Shown: in pieces, positions 42,684 to 50,725 of the stretch
Layout of the letters: each line of letters opens with the position of its first letter
How positions within the stretch are numbered: the stretch's first letter is position 1
Assembly (NCBI GenBank): GCA_963652365.1
Contig: CAVJTH010000001.1
Coordinates: 124,001-188,000 of the forward strand
Direction: 5' to 3'
Length of the DNA: 64,000 nucleotides
Source of the DNA: Hallerella sp963652365
Lineage (GTDB): Bacteria; Fibrobacterota; Fibrobacteria; Fibrobacterales; Fibrobacteraceae
Program-made: the position numbers and the translations under genes
Notes under the pieces: generated by a model
Seen by the model: only the letters and a program-made list of their open reading frames with translations
Told to the model about the DNA's origin: nothing
Databases searched by the model: none

Positions 42684-43662
42684 ATGCGAGCGTATTCGCC
42701 TGGTAGGCGTTCCAGGTCGTGGAAAGAATCGTTTCCAGGTCGGAAAATTTCGCTTCCCAGCCGAGAAGCTCCTTGGCCTTGGACGGATCGGCGATAAGCG
42801 ATGCCGGATCTCCGGGGCGACGTTCCACGAACCGATAGGGAACTTTCTTACCCGAAACTTTTTCAGCTCCGCGGATGATGTCGAGAACGCTTGCGCCGGT
42901 TTGTGTCCCCAGATTGACAGTCAGGCTCTTGTCGTACCGTTGCAGGTAATCGAAAGCCATCCGGTGCCCGCGGGCGAGGTCGTTGACATGGATGTAGTCG
43001 CGTACGCCTGTTCCGTCGGCGGTGTCGTAATCGTTTCCGAAAACGAGAACTTCCTTGCGCTTGCCGGTAAGGGCTTCCATGACGACGGGAATCAGATTCG
43101 CCGGATTTCTTTCGAGTCCCGTGAGACGACCCTTGACATCGTAGCCTGCGGCGTTGAAATAGCGGAGTGCGGCAAAGCGTATTCCGCGAAGCTTGTCGTA
43201 CCAGTTCAGGAACTTTTCGATCGCGAGCTTGGTGAAACCGTAATAATTCTCCGGATCGGTCGGATGTCTTTCGTCAACCGGCATATACCGGGGAGCGCCA
43301 TAGACGGCTGCGGAACTCGAAAAGACAATGTATTTTACCTTGTTCGCGGTGGCGGCATTCAATATGTCGATGGAACCGTTGATGTTGTTTACGCTGTACT
43401 TCTCGGGATTGGTCATGGATTCTCCCGCGGCCTTGAACGCGGCGAGGTGTACGATTCCTTCGGGCCTGAAATCGCCAAGGAACGCTTCCAGATCGCCTGG
43501 ATTCAAAATGTCGCCTTGGGTAAATCCGGCTTCGGGAAACAGGTTCTGGCGAAGCCCGGAGGAAAGGTTGTCAAAGACATGGACTTCATGGCCTGCATCG
43601 AGAAGTTCCCGGACTGTGTGGGAACCGATATAGCCTGCGCCGCCGATTACTGCGATTTTCAT
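42682..43662 (-). CDS. galE: UDP-glucose 4-epimerase
   Basis: 326 residues from ATG 43662, chosen by GGAG 7 bases upstream and by the protein start MKIAVIGGAGYIGSHTVREL (NAD-binding GxxGxxG). Further features: the Ser-Ser-Ala before YG (FSSSAAVYG), YxxxK as YYGFTKLAIEKF, and RYFNAAG. It interconverts UDP-glucose and UDP-galactose, supplying sugars for surface polysaccharide. Confidence 0.95.
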   Translation of the reverse strand: MKIAVIGGAGYIGSHTVRELLDAGHEVHVFDNLSSGLRQNLFPEAGFTQGDILNPGDLEAFLGDFRPEGIVHLAAFKAAGESMTNPEKYSVNNINGSIDILNAATANKVKYIVFSSSAAVYGAPRYMPVDERHPTDPENYYGFTKLAIEKFLNWYDKLRGIRFAALRYFNAAGYDVKGRLTGLERNPANLIPVVMEALTGKRKEVLVFGNDYDTADGTGVRDYIHVNDLARGHRMAFDYLQRYDKSLTVNLGTQTGASVLDIIRGAEKVSGKKVPYRFVERRPGDPASLIADPSKAKELLGWEAKFSDLETILSTTWNAYQANTLA

Positions 43663-43787
43663 GGAATTCTCCGATGTCAAAGTTTTACCATCTTCAATTT
43701 AAAAATTGTTGTTGCCCGGGATGCGCTTGAAAACTGAATTCAAAACGGCAAGAATCACAAAAAGCAGAAAATTTCTAAAATATATTG

Positions 43788-43815
43788 ACAAACGTTTTTT
43801 TTTCTTATCGTTTGT
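43788..43815 (+). promoter_or_regulatory. Inverted repeat ACAAACG/CGTTTGT in a promoter region
   Basis: ACAAACG at 43788-43794 and CGTTTGT at 43809-43815 are separated by a T-rich 14-base spacer. The left arm overlaps a perfect -35-like TTGACA (43785-43790). It lies 20 bases before the small lipoprotein gene. Operator or leader hairpin; inference. Confidence 0.4.
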
Positions 43816-43834
43816 AAAAACATGGGAGAAAAAA

Positions 43835-44191
43835 ATGAAAACGGTTCTTGTGTTGTCTTTGTTTTGCGGAATGGTTCTCTTTTGCGGCTGTTCGCAGAAT
43901 CTGGCAAGATTTTCGCTGGTTTCGACGGGCAGCGTTCCGATTGCCGGTGTGGAGGACGGGGAATATGTAACCGGAAAAGACTGTATTCGACGGATTCTTT
44001 TCTTCACATTTGGAAATCGGAATGACAGGATCAGCGGAGCGGTTGTCGATGCCCTTGAAAAGGCTAACGAAAAAGAACTGCCTTCCGATGCGCTTGTAAA
44101 CGCTTCTATTTCGCACTCGTCGGCGGATTTCCTTTTGTTTTCCTGGGATTGCTACGAGGCGAAAGGCAAGGCGATTCGCGTCAAAAATTAG
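43835..44191 (+). CDS. Small lipoprotein of unknown function (TRL-like pattern)
   Basis: 118 residues from ATG 43835 (GGGAG 6 bases upstream). Lipobox MVLFCGC near residue 17. The body (SLVSTGSVPIAGV... GKDCIRRILFFTFGNRNDRISGAVVDALEKANEKELPSDALVNASI) resembles small TRL-type lipoproteins with a STxNV... G..C... A..AL...g.LVNA pattern. Function unknown. It stands alone between galE (divergent) and the ABC-F gene (convergent, 3 bases away). Confidence 0.72.
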   Translation: MKTVLVLSLFCGMVLFCGCSQNLARFSLVSTGSVPIAGVEDGEYVTGKDCIRRILFFTFGNRNDRISGAVVDALEKANEKELPSDALVNASISHSSADFLLFSWDCYEAKGKAIRVKN

Positions 44192-44194
44192 GCC

Positions 44195-45955
44195 TTACCC
44201 GATTCCGTCCAAGATTTCGAAGCGTTCGTACGCCGTTTCCAGGAGACTTTCCTTTTCGGCGAGAGCTTTTTGCGTTTCGATGAGCCTTGCCGGATTCGTA
44301 TAGACGGCTTCCGTTCCGAGCTGTTCCTGCAATGTCGCGATATCCCCTTCGAGCCTTTCGATGGTTTCGGGAAGAGCCTGAAATTCGCGTTCTTCCCTGT
44401 AGCTGCGCTTTTTCCTTTCCCGAGGACGTTCGTCGGCGGATTTCCTGGTGGACGCTTCCGAGAGCTCCGCTTCCTTGGCGCGCAGTCTTTTCGCTTCCGC
44501 GTAATCGCTAAATCCTCCGACGTTTTCGTGGATATCTCCGATTCCTTCGAATCCCAGGATTTCCGTGGCGACATTGTCGAGAAAGTCTCTGTCGTGACTG
44601 ACCGTGATGACCGTCCCGTTGTATTCGGCGAGCAGGTCGGCGAGCAGGTCGAGCGTTTCCATGTCGAGATCGTTTGTCGGTTCGTCGAGAACCAGCACGT
44701 TGGACGGATGCGAAAAGAGACATGCCAGGAGAAGGCGGTTCCGTTCTCCGCCGGAAAGCGCGCTGATCGGTCCGCGGGCTCGCTCGGCCGTAAAAAGAAA
44801 ATCTTGCAGGTAGCTGAGAACGTGCCGCTTTTGCCCGTTCAGGACAACGTATTCCTGGCCGTCTCCGATGTTTTCGACGAGCGTCCTGTCTTCGCGCAGA
44901 CGAGTCCGCATCTGGTCAAAGTAGGCTATCTGGAGATTTGAACCCAGTCGGACGGTTCCCGCTTGCGGCGAAAGCTCTCCCAGGAGAATCTTGAGAAGCG
45001 TTGTCTTGCCGCAGCCGTTCGGGCCGACGATTCCTACCCGGTCGCCGCGGGAAATTTCCGTCGAAAAATTCCGGATCAGGGGATTTCCTTCGTAGGAATA
45101 GGAAATGTTCTCGGCGCGGACGACGAGCCTTCCGGAACGTTCCGCTTCGGTTATCTGCATCTTGACGTTTCCCGTTCGATTCCTGCGTTCGGCGCGTTCC
45201 TTTCGCATCTTGACAAGGGCTCGTACCCGTCCTTCGTTGCGGGTGCGCCTTGCCTGTATTCCCTTGCGAATCCAGACTTCCTCTTCGGCGAGACGCTTGT
45301 CGAAAAGCTTGTTCGCCTTGGCTTCTTCGGCGAGCGCTTCGTCGCGGTGACGTACAAATTCATCGTATGAAAAGTTCCAGGAGCGAATGCGGCCTCGGTC
45401 AAGTTCCAGAATTCGCGTGGCGAGCCTCCGCACAAAGGCCCTGTCGTGACTGATGAAGAGGACAGTGCAGGAAGTGCGCGCGAGGATTCCTTCTAGCCAT
45501 TGGACGCTTGGAATGTCGAGATGGTTTGTCGGCTCGTCGAGCAACAGCAGGTCGGGTTCTTCGGCGAGAGCCTTCGCAAAGAGAACGCGGCGCTTTTGAC
45601 CGCCGGAGAGAGCGTTGTATTGCGCATCCGGATCGATGCCTGCCTTGCCTAGGATATTCTCTCCCGCGATATGGCGCTCTGCTGTGTTTCCGATAACGAT
45701 ATCGCGGACCGTTCCGTCGATGTTCGCCGGGATTTCCTGGATGAGCCGCGCGGTTCGCAGCCCGTTCTTGCGGATGATTTCTCCCGAGTTGGCTTCCACT
45801 TCGCCCGAAAGAATCTTGAGCAGCGTACTTTTCCCTTCGCCGTTTCGTCCCACGAGGCATACGCGCTCATTTTCCTGGATGTCGAACGAAACCTTGTCTA
45901 GAAGGGGTGGGTCGCTAAAGCGGAGCGTTAAGTCTTTGACGGATAACAGAGCCAT
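44195..45955 (-). CDS. ABC-F ATPase, Uup-like
   Basis: 586 residues, two ABC modules and no membrane helices. Walker A 1 GRNGEGKST (36-44) with LSGGQKRRV; Walker A 2 GPNGCGKTT with LSGGERNRL; both have DEPTNHLD/DEPTNDLD. The linker is Arg/Lys-rich, and a C-terminal coiled coil (ETIERLEGDIATLQEQLG... EKESLLETAYERFEILDG) is typical of Uup. Family members act on ribosomes or in DNA transposon excision. There is no evident Shine-Dalgarno before ATG 45955, and a hairpin with six T lies 12 bases upstream. Confidence 0.93.
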   Translation of the reverse strand: MALLSVKDLTLRFSDPPLLDKVSFDIQENERVCLVGRNGEGKSTLLKILSGEVEANSGEIIRKNGLRTARLIQEIPANIDGTVRDIVIGNTAERHIAGENILGKAGIDPDAQYNALSGGQKRRVLFAKALAEEPDLLLLDEPTNHLDIPSVQWLEGILARTSCTVLFISHDRAFVRRLATRILELDRGRIRSWNFSYDEFVRHRDEALAEEAKANKLFDKRLAEEEVWIRKGIQARRTRNEGRVRALVKMRKERAERRNRTGNVKMQITEAERSGRLVVRAENISYSYEGNPLIRNFSTEISRGDRVGIVGPNGCGKTTLLKILLGELSPQAGTVRLGSNLQIAYFDQMRTRLREDRTLVENIGDGQEYVVLNGQKRHVLSYLQDFLFTAERARGPISALSGGERNRLLLACLFSHPSNVLVLDEPTNDLDMETLDLLADLLAEYNGTVITVSHDRDFLDNVATEILGFEGIGDIHENVGGFSDYAEAKRLRAKEAELSEASTRKSADERPRERKKRSYREEREFQALPETIERLEGDIATLQEQLGTEAVYTNPARLIETQKALAEKESLLETAYERFEILDGIG

Positions 45956-45965
45956 GCGCTAAAGG

Positions 45966-45998
45966 TAGAAAAAAGGCGGCTCGAAGAGCCGCCGCCTT
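45966..45998 (-). terminator. Intrinsic terminator or attenuator between Rpn-type gene and ABC-F gene
   Basis: Minus strand AAGGCGGCGGCTC-TTC-GAGCCGCC followed by TTTTTT. It ends the upstream gene but stands only 12 bases before the ABC-F start codon, so it could also act as an attenuator for that gene. Confidence 0.85.
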
Positions 45999-46001
45999 GA
46001 A

Positions 46002-47234
46002 TCAGTGCGCATTCGCCTTGAATTTCTTGATAGTTCCCTGATTATGCTCCAGTTCCGCTTTCAGTGCCAGAAGTTTGTTCATTTCTTCTTGTAATCGAGC
46101 TTTTTCTTCGGCAAGCGTCTTGTTTTCCTCGTCCAGCCTTTTTCTTTCTACGCTCAGTTTTTCGTTCTCTTCGTCGATGCTTTTTCTTTCTACGGCCAGT
46201 TTTTCGTTTTCTTCGTCGATGCTTTTTCTTTCTACGGCCAGTTTTTCGTTTTCTTCGTCGATGCTTTTTCTTTCTACGGCCAGTTTTTCGTTTTCTTCGT
46301 CGATGCTTTTTCTTTCTACGGCCAGTTTTTCGTTTTCTTCGTCGATGCTTTTTCTTTCTACGGCCAGTTTTTCGTTTTCTTCGTCGATGCTTTTTCTTTC
46401 TACGGCCAGTTTTTCGTTTTCTTCGGCAATGCTTTTTCTTTCTTCGATCAATTCTCTTCTTTCGGCTTCTGCTTGTGCCTGATCTTCGAGCCTTTGCTCG
46501 CGGATGGCGGATTCGTCCCATTCCAGTCTCATGGCGTCCTCGTATTGCTTGAGTTCTTCCCGATTAAAGTTAGCAATTTTGGCGGGGAGAAGCAATCTGC
46601 CGAATTTATGCGTCGAGACGGCTGGCGGTAATTTCTGAAGATTCCCTAAATTGCCGAGAAGGAATAGCCATTTTTGGACATCGTCCGAATTTTCGGAAAT
46701 TTCGGGAGAGATCTTTGGCAACTCGATGAACGTATAGTTGTAGCTGTCGAGAATCTGTTCGTGCGTTTCGATATCGAGCGTTGTCGCCCGGCGAATGGCG
46801 CGCTTGTCGTGAAACAGCTCGAAGTTCAGAATGGAAAGGATATAGACAGGGTTCACCTTGTAATTCCAGTTCTTGCCGGGTTCTCCTTGTTCCTCGATGA
46901 GCTGGCTTGCGTAATAGCCGATTCGCTTGACGAAGTTTTTCAGGCGGTGCTTCTGGACTTCGACTTCGAAGTGCCTGTTTTCCATGTCGGTACAGTGCAA
47001 ATCCAGAATGGAACTTCGGCTTTCCGAACTGCCGGAACGATTCAGGGATTCTCGCGCGACATAGAGGTTTTCGATCGGGCTTCGAAGCTGGGGACCCAGA
47101 ATGTCGTTTAGAAAGTTGATGAGATTCGTCCGCGATTCCGCGTGAGTCGGGTCGAACGCTTTCTTGAATGTCGGATCCACGAGCAAGCTCGCATAGGGTC
47201 CGTGTCCGAATTCGACAAAGTATTGGCTGTCCAT
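46002..47234 (-). CDS. PD-(D/E)XK Rpn/transposase-like nuclease with repeat coiled coil
   Basis: 410 residues from ATG 47234 (GGAG 8 bases upstream). Residues 1-~260 are the PDDEXK_2 / Rpn recombination-promoting nuclease family: VDPTFKKAFDPTHAESRTNLINFLNDILGP, then ILDLHCTDMENRHFEVEVQKHR (the D...ExEVQ active-site strand) and the YASQLIEEQGEPGKNWNYKVNPVYILSILNF segment. Residues ~290-390 are a coiled coil of seven 14-residue units (ERKSIDEENEKLAV). Such proteins are often found near mobile elements. No transposon ends are visible here. Confidence 0.88.
   Translation of the reverse strand: MDSQYFVEFGHGPYASLLVDPTFKKAFDPTHAESRTNLINFLNDILGPQLRSPIENLYVARESLNRSGSSESRSSILDLHCTDMENRHFEVEVQKHRLKNFVKRIGYYASQLIEEQGEPGKNWNYKVNPVYILSILNFELFHDKRAIRRATTLDIETHEQILDSYNYTFIELPKISPEISENSDDVQKWLFLLGNLGNLQKLPPAVSTHKFGRLLLPAKIANFNREELKQYEDAMRLEWDESAIREQRLEDQAQAEAERRELIEERKSIAEENEKLAVERKSIDEENEKLAVERKSIDEENEKLAVERKSIDEENEKLAVERKSIDEENEKLAVERKSIDEENEKLAVERKSIDEENEKLSVERKRLDEENKTLAEEKARLQEEMNKLLALKAELEHNQGTIKKFKANAH
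46137..46430. repeat. 42-bp tandem repeat (7 units, 5 identical)
   Basis: Units start at 46137, 46179, 46221, 46263, 46305, 46347 and 46389. The five from 46179 to 46388 are identical; the first and last carry a few changes. The unit length (14 codons) keeps frame, and the repeat is open in several frames, which produces spurious long ORFs on the plus strand. Confidence 0.95.
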
Positions 47235-47533
47235 GTGTTTTCTCCGTGCCCAGCTATTGCCGCGCACCGTTAGGGGGTTAACCGTTCGATATACGACAAG
47301 AGCGAAGCCTGGGGAATCGCCAAGACAAGAATAGAAATTTTTGTCGGGGAAAAACTTGTGTTGGCGAAAATACAGGCAAGATTTTAAAAGTCCCGTTTTT
47401 TTGATGTCAAGGTTCGAACGAGATTTTTTTCGGAAATCGAAATTTCGGGAAAAATATCCGAAGCGGACGGATGTTGCGAAAAACGGGAGACTTTAAATTT
47501 TGTAACTTTACGCAAAAGATAAAGGTAAAATTT
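47235..47533. other. Intergenic region upstream of the phosphohexomutase gene
   Basis: 299 bases, AT-rich towards the right. TAACTTTA (47502-47509) resembles a -7 element, 25 bases before ATG 47534, and AAGG (47522-47525) is the probable ribosome-binding site. No ORF or RNA gene seen. Confidence 0.5.
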
Positions 47534-48877
47534 ATGTCCGTTTTGATGCGTTCAGTTTCTGGAATTCGCGGAATTGTCGGCGATACGCTTACTCCGCAGG
47601 TCTTGACAAATCACGTAAAAGCCTTTTTGGAAGTGACCGGTGCGCGGAAGGTCGTGATCGGTCGAGACAGCCGTCCGACGGGCGAAGCGATCGTCTCTTT
47701 CGTTTCCGGGCTTTGCCGCTTGGCGGGAGCCGATGTGGTCGATGTGGGACTTGCGACGACTCCGAGCGTCGAACTCTTTGTGACGAAGCTTCACGCCGAT
47801 GCGGGAATCATCGTGACGGCAAGCCACAATCCGCTGGAATGGAACGCTCTCAAGTTCCTCGACCAGAAGGGCATCTTTCTCGGGCCGGACGATGTCAAGG
47901 AACTGTTCGCCATTGCGGACTCGGGAAAGTTCATCTATCCGGATTATCGACAGATGGGAACCTGCGAAGCGCTCGAAGACGCGGACTCTTTTCACATCGA
48001 CGAAACGCTTTCGATTCCGTTCATGGATGTGAAGAAAATTCGGGAAAGGCGTTTCAAGGTCGCCATCGATGCCGTAAACGGTGCCGGGGCCCATATCGTT
48101 CCGCGGTTGCTCGAATCTCTCGGTTGCGACGTGGTGCGCGTCCACTGTGAACCGGACGGCACATTCCCCCGCGGACCGGAACCGGTGCCTTCGAACCTCA
48201 AGGACTTGGAAAAGGCCGTTCGGGAAAACGGCTGTGCCGTAGGACTTGCTCTCGACCCGGATGCGGATCGCTGTGCGCTGGTCGATGGAAACGGCGCGGC
48301 GGTTGGCGAAGAATATACGCTCGCCATGGCGACGGAAGCGGTTCTCGCCAAGAAGAAAGGTCCCGTTTGCGTAAACCTTTCCACTTCGCGGATGAGCGCC
48401 GATGTCGCGGAACGGTTCGGCGTCGGGTTTTCCCGTGCGAAAGTGGGCGAAGTGAACGTGAGCCTGCAAATGATGCGGGAAGGCTGCATCGTCGGCGGCG
48501 AAGGCAACGGAGGCGTCATCTTGCCTGCCGTTCACTACGGGCGCGATTCGCTCGTGGCTGCCGCGCTTGTCCTTTCGTGGATGGCGGAAAACGGTGGAGG
48601 CCCGGAAAAGTTCAAGGCGGAACATCCGCAATACGCGATGCCAAAGAAAAAGTTCCCGCTCGGAGACAAGCCCGTGCAGGCAGTCTTTGAAGAAGTCAAG
48701 CGGGAATTCTCGGACTTTTCCGCGGACACGCGCGACGGCCTATGGCTCGGCAAGGGAAAAAGCTTTGTCCATGTCCGCGCGTCCAATACGGAACCAGTCA
48801 TCCGCGTCATTTCCGAGGCTCCGACCGAAGCGGAAGCGGAAGAACTCTGCGCGAAAGTCGAAGCGAAAATCCACTAA
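47534..48877 (+). CDS. glmM: Phosphohexomutase, probable phosphoglucosamine mutase
   Basis: 447 residues from ATG 47534 (AAGG 8 bases upstream). Alpha-D-phosphohexomutase domains: VSGIRGIVGDTLTP, the phosphoserine loop GIIVTASHNPLEWN, metal loop LALDPDADRC, sugar-binding GEGNGGVI and phosphate loop RASNTEPVIRVI. The GEGNGG and SGIRG forms are typical of GlmM of the archaeal/FCB type. Location 9 bases before glmS supports glucosamine-6-P to glucosamine-1-P conversion; a phosphomannomutase role cannot be excluded. Confidence 0.87.
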   Translation: MSVLMRSVSGIRGIVGDTLTPQVLTNHVKAFLEVTGARKVVIGRDSRPTGEAIVSFVSGLCRLAGADVVDVGLATTPSVELFVTKLHADAGIIVTASHNPLEWNALKFLDQKGIFLGPDDVKELFAIADSGKFIYPDYRQMGTCEALEDADSFHIDETLSIPFMDVKKIRERRFKVAIDAVNGAGAHIVPRLLESLGCDVVRVHCEPDGTFPRGPEPVPSNLKDLEKAVRENGCAVGLALDPDADRCALVDGNGAAVGEEYTLAMATEAVLAKKKGPVCVNLSTSRMSADVAERFGVGFSRAKVGEVNVSLQMMREGCIVGGEGNGGVILPAVHYGRDSLVAAALVLSWMAENGGGPEKFKAEHPQYAMPKKKFPLGDKPVQAVFEEVKREFSDFSADTRDGLWLGKGKSFVHVRASNTEPVIRVISEAPTEAEAEELCAKVEAKIH

Positions 48878-48886
48878 GAGGTCGGT

Positions 48887-50719
48887 ATGTGCGGAATTGT
48901 CGGTTATATCGGAAATCGCGATGCGGTAAACGTTCTTCTCTGCGGGTTAAAACGCCTGGAATATCGCGGATACGATTCGTCGGGCGTCGCTGTCTCCCAT
49001 CCGGACGGAACTCTCGAAATGGAAAAGGCGACGGGGAAGATCGTCTCCTTGGAAAAAAAGCTGAAGTCGCACCCCCTTTCGGCTCAAGTCGGGATTGCGC
49101 ACACGCGCTGGGCGACACATGGCGCTCCGACCGAAAGGAATGCGCATCCCCAGGTGAGCTTTGACGGAAAAATCATGGTGGTGCACAACGGCATCATCGA
49201 AAATTACGCGCAGATCAAGAAGAAGCTGGAAGCGGACGGGGTGACATTCGTTTCCGAAACGGATACGGAAGTCGTTGCGCATCTGATAGCGAAGCTCTAC
49301 CGCGGAGACATCAAGGCCGCGGTCCTAGATGCTCTGAACAAGCTGGAAGGAACTTTCGGACTTGCCATCCTCTGCGCAGACGAGCCGAATGTCCTTGTCG
49401 GAGCGCGCCGTGGAAGTCCGCTGGTTCTCGGACTTGGCGGCAACGGGGAGTATTTTCTCGCAAGCGACGTAACGGCCATTGTCGATTACACGCAAAAGGT
49501 TGTCTATCTAGACGATGACGACGTGGTGGTCGCGAATCGAGACGGCTATGAAATCGTGACGGTTTCGAGCCATCAGGTAAATCGATGCGTGGAACAGGTG
49601 GATTTCGACGCGGATGCGGCGAGCAAGGGCGGCTTTGAACACTTCATGCTCAAGGAAATCTTCGAACAGCCCGAAGCGCTCCGCAACACGATGCGCGGAC
49701 GTCTTCTTCTCGCCGACGGTTCGGCAAAGCTCGCCGGTCTTGACGCGAACCGCCTGGAACTTCGCAACCTGAACCGTATCATCATCACGGCTTGCGGAAC
49801 GAGCTACTACGCGGGAATGGTCGGGGAATACCTGATCGAAGACCTGGCTGGCGTTCCGGTCGAAGTCGAATACGCGTCCGAGTTCCGCTACCGCAACCCG
49901 ATCATCAAGCCGGGGACTCTCGTACTCGTCATTTCTCAGTCGGGCGAAACCGCCGATACGCTTGCCGCTCTCCGCGAAGCGAAGACAAAAGGCGCCACTG
50001 TCCTTGGAATCTGCAACGCGGTCGGTTCGACGATCGCCCGCGAAAGCGACGGCGGTGTCTATCTGCACGCGGGGCCGGAAATCGGCGTGGCGAGCACAAA
50101 GGCGTTCACGTCGCAGGTGACTGTCCTTGCGATGATCGCGCTTCTCCTCGGACGGGAACGTCGCGTGTCGGCGGAACAGGGCATCGAGTTTGCCCGCGCC
50201 ATTTCGAACATCCCGGGATTTGTCGAGGATACCCTGAAGCTTTCCGACAGGATCCGTGCCATTGCCGAAAAGTATGTCCACGCGAACAATTTCCTCTACC
50301 TCGGGCGCCATTACAACTATCCCGTCGCCATGGAAGGCGCTCTCAAGCTGAAGGAAATCAGCTACATCCATGCGGAAGGCTATCCCGCTGCCGAGATGAA
50401 GCACGGCCCGATCGCTCTCATCGACGAAAACATGCCCGTCGTCGTGATCGCTCCAAAGGACAGCCTCTTCGACAAGGTCCTTTCGAACATTCGGGAAATC
50501 AAGGCGCGCGGAGGCCGAATCATCGCCGTGACGACATCCGACTGTACCGAGCTTTCCGAGTTCGCGGACGACATCATCTTTGTTCCCAGGATAAATCCGA
50601 TGCTGATGCCGCTTGTCTCGTGCATTCCGCTCCAGCTTCTGGCCTATCACATTGCTGTCCTTCGCGGAAACGATGTCGATCAGCCGCGCAATCTCGCCAA
50701 AAGCGTGACCGTGGAATAG
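48887..50719 (+). CDS. glmS: Glutamine-fructose-6-phosphate aminotransferase
   Basis: 610 residues, family length. N-terminal glutaminase with catalytic Cys2 (MCGIVGYIG), RLEYRGYDSSG, HTRWATHG and HNGIIENY. C-terminal tandem SIS domains (ACGTSYYAGM, SQSGETADTLAALREAK, KLKEISYIHAEGYPAAEMKHGPIALI, and the end motif DQPRNLAKSVTVE). It makes glucosamine-6-phosphate for peptidoglycan and LPS. scpA follows after 6 bases. Confidence 0.98.
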   Translation: MCGIVGYIGNRDAVNVLLCGLKRLEYRGYDSSGVAVSHPDGTLEMEKATGKIVSLEKKLKSHPLSAQVGIAHTRWATHGAPTERNAHPQVSFDGKIMVVHNGIIENYAQIKKKLEADGVTFVSETDTEVVAHLIAKLYRGDIKAAVLDALNKLEGTFGLAILCADEPNVLVGARRGSPLVLGLGGNGEYFLASDVTAIVDYTQKVVYLDDDDVVVANRDGYEIVTVSSHQVNRCVEQVDFDADAASKGGFEHFMLKEIFEQPEALRNTMRGRLLLADGSAKLAGLDANRLELRNLNRIIITACGTSYYAGMVGEYLIEDLAGVPVEVEYASEFRYRNPIIKPGTLVLVISQSGETADTLAALREAKTKGATVLGICNAVGSTIARESDGGVYLHAGPEIGVASTKAFTSQVTVLAMIALLLGRERRVSAEQGIEFARAISNIPGFVEDTLKLSDRIRAIAEKYVHANNFLYLGRHYNYPVAMEGALKLKEISYIHAEGYPAAEMKHGPIALIDENMPVVVIAPKDSLFDKVLSNIREIKARGGRIIAVTTSDCTELSEFADDIIFVPRINPMLMPLVSCIPLQLLAYHIAVLRGNDVDQPRNLAKSVTVE

Positions 50720-50725
50720 TTTCCC

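Noticed and set aside
46137..46430. CRISPR-like array (regular 42-bp periodicity)
   Set aside because: Units are contiguous with no unique spacers and code for a coiled coil in frame.
46064..46552. Plus-strand frames rich in FLR/FSFSSS repeats
   Set aside because: They are produced by the 42-bp repeat being open in several frames. The minus-strand coiled coil is the natural continuation of the Rpn domain.
46002..47234. Active transposable element
   Set aside because: Although the protein belongs to a transposase-like nuclease family, no end repeats or target duplications flank it.
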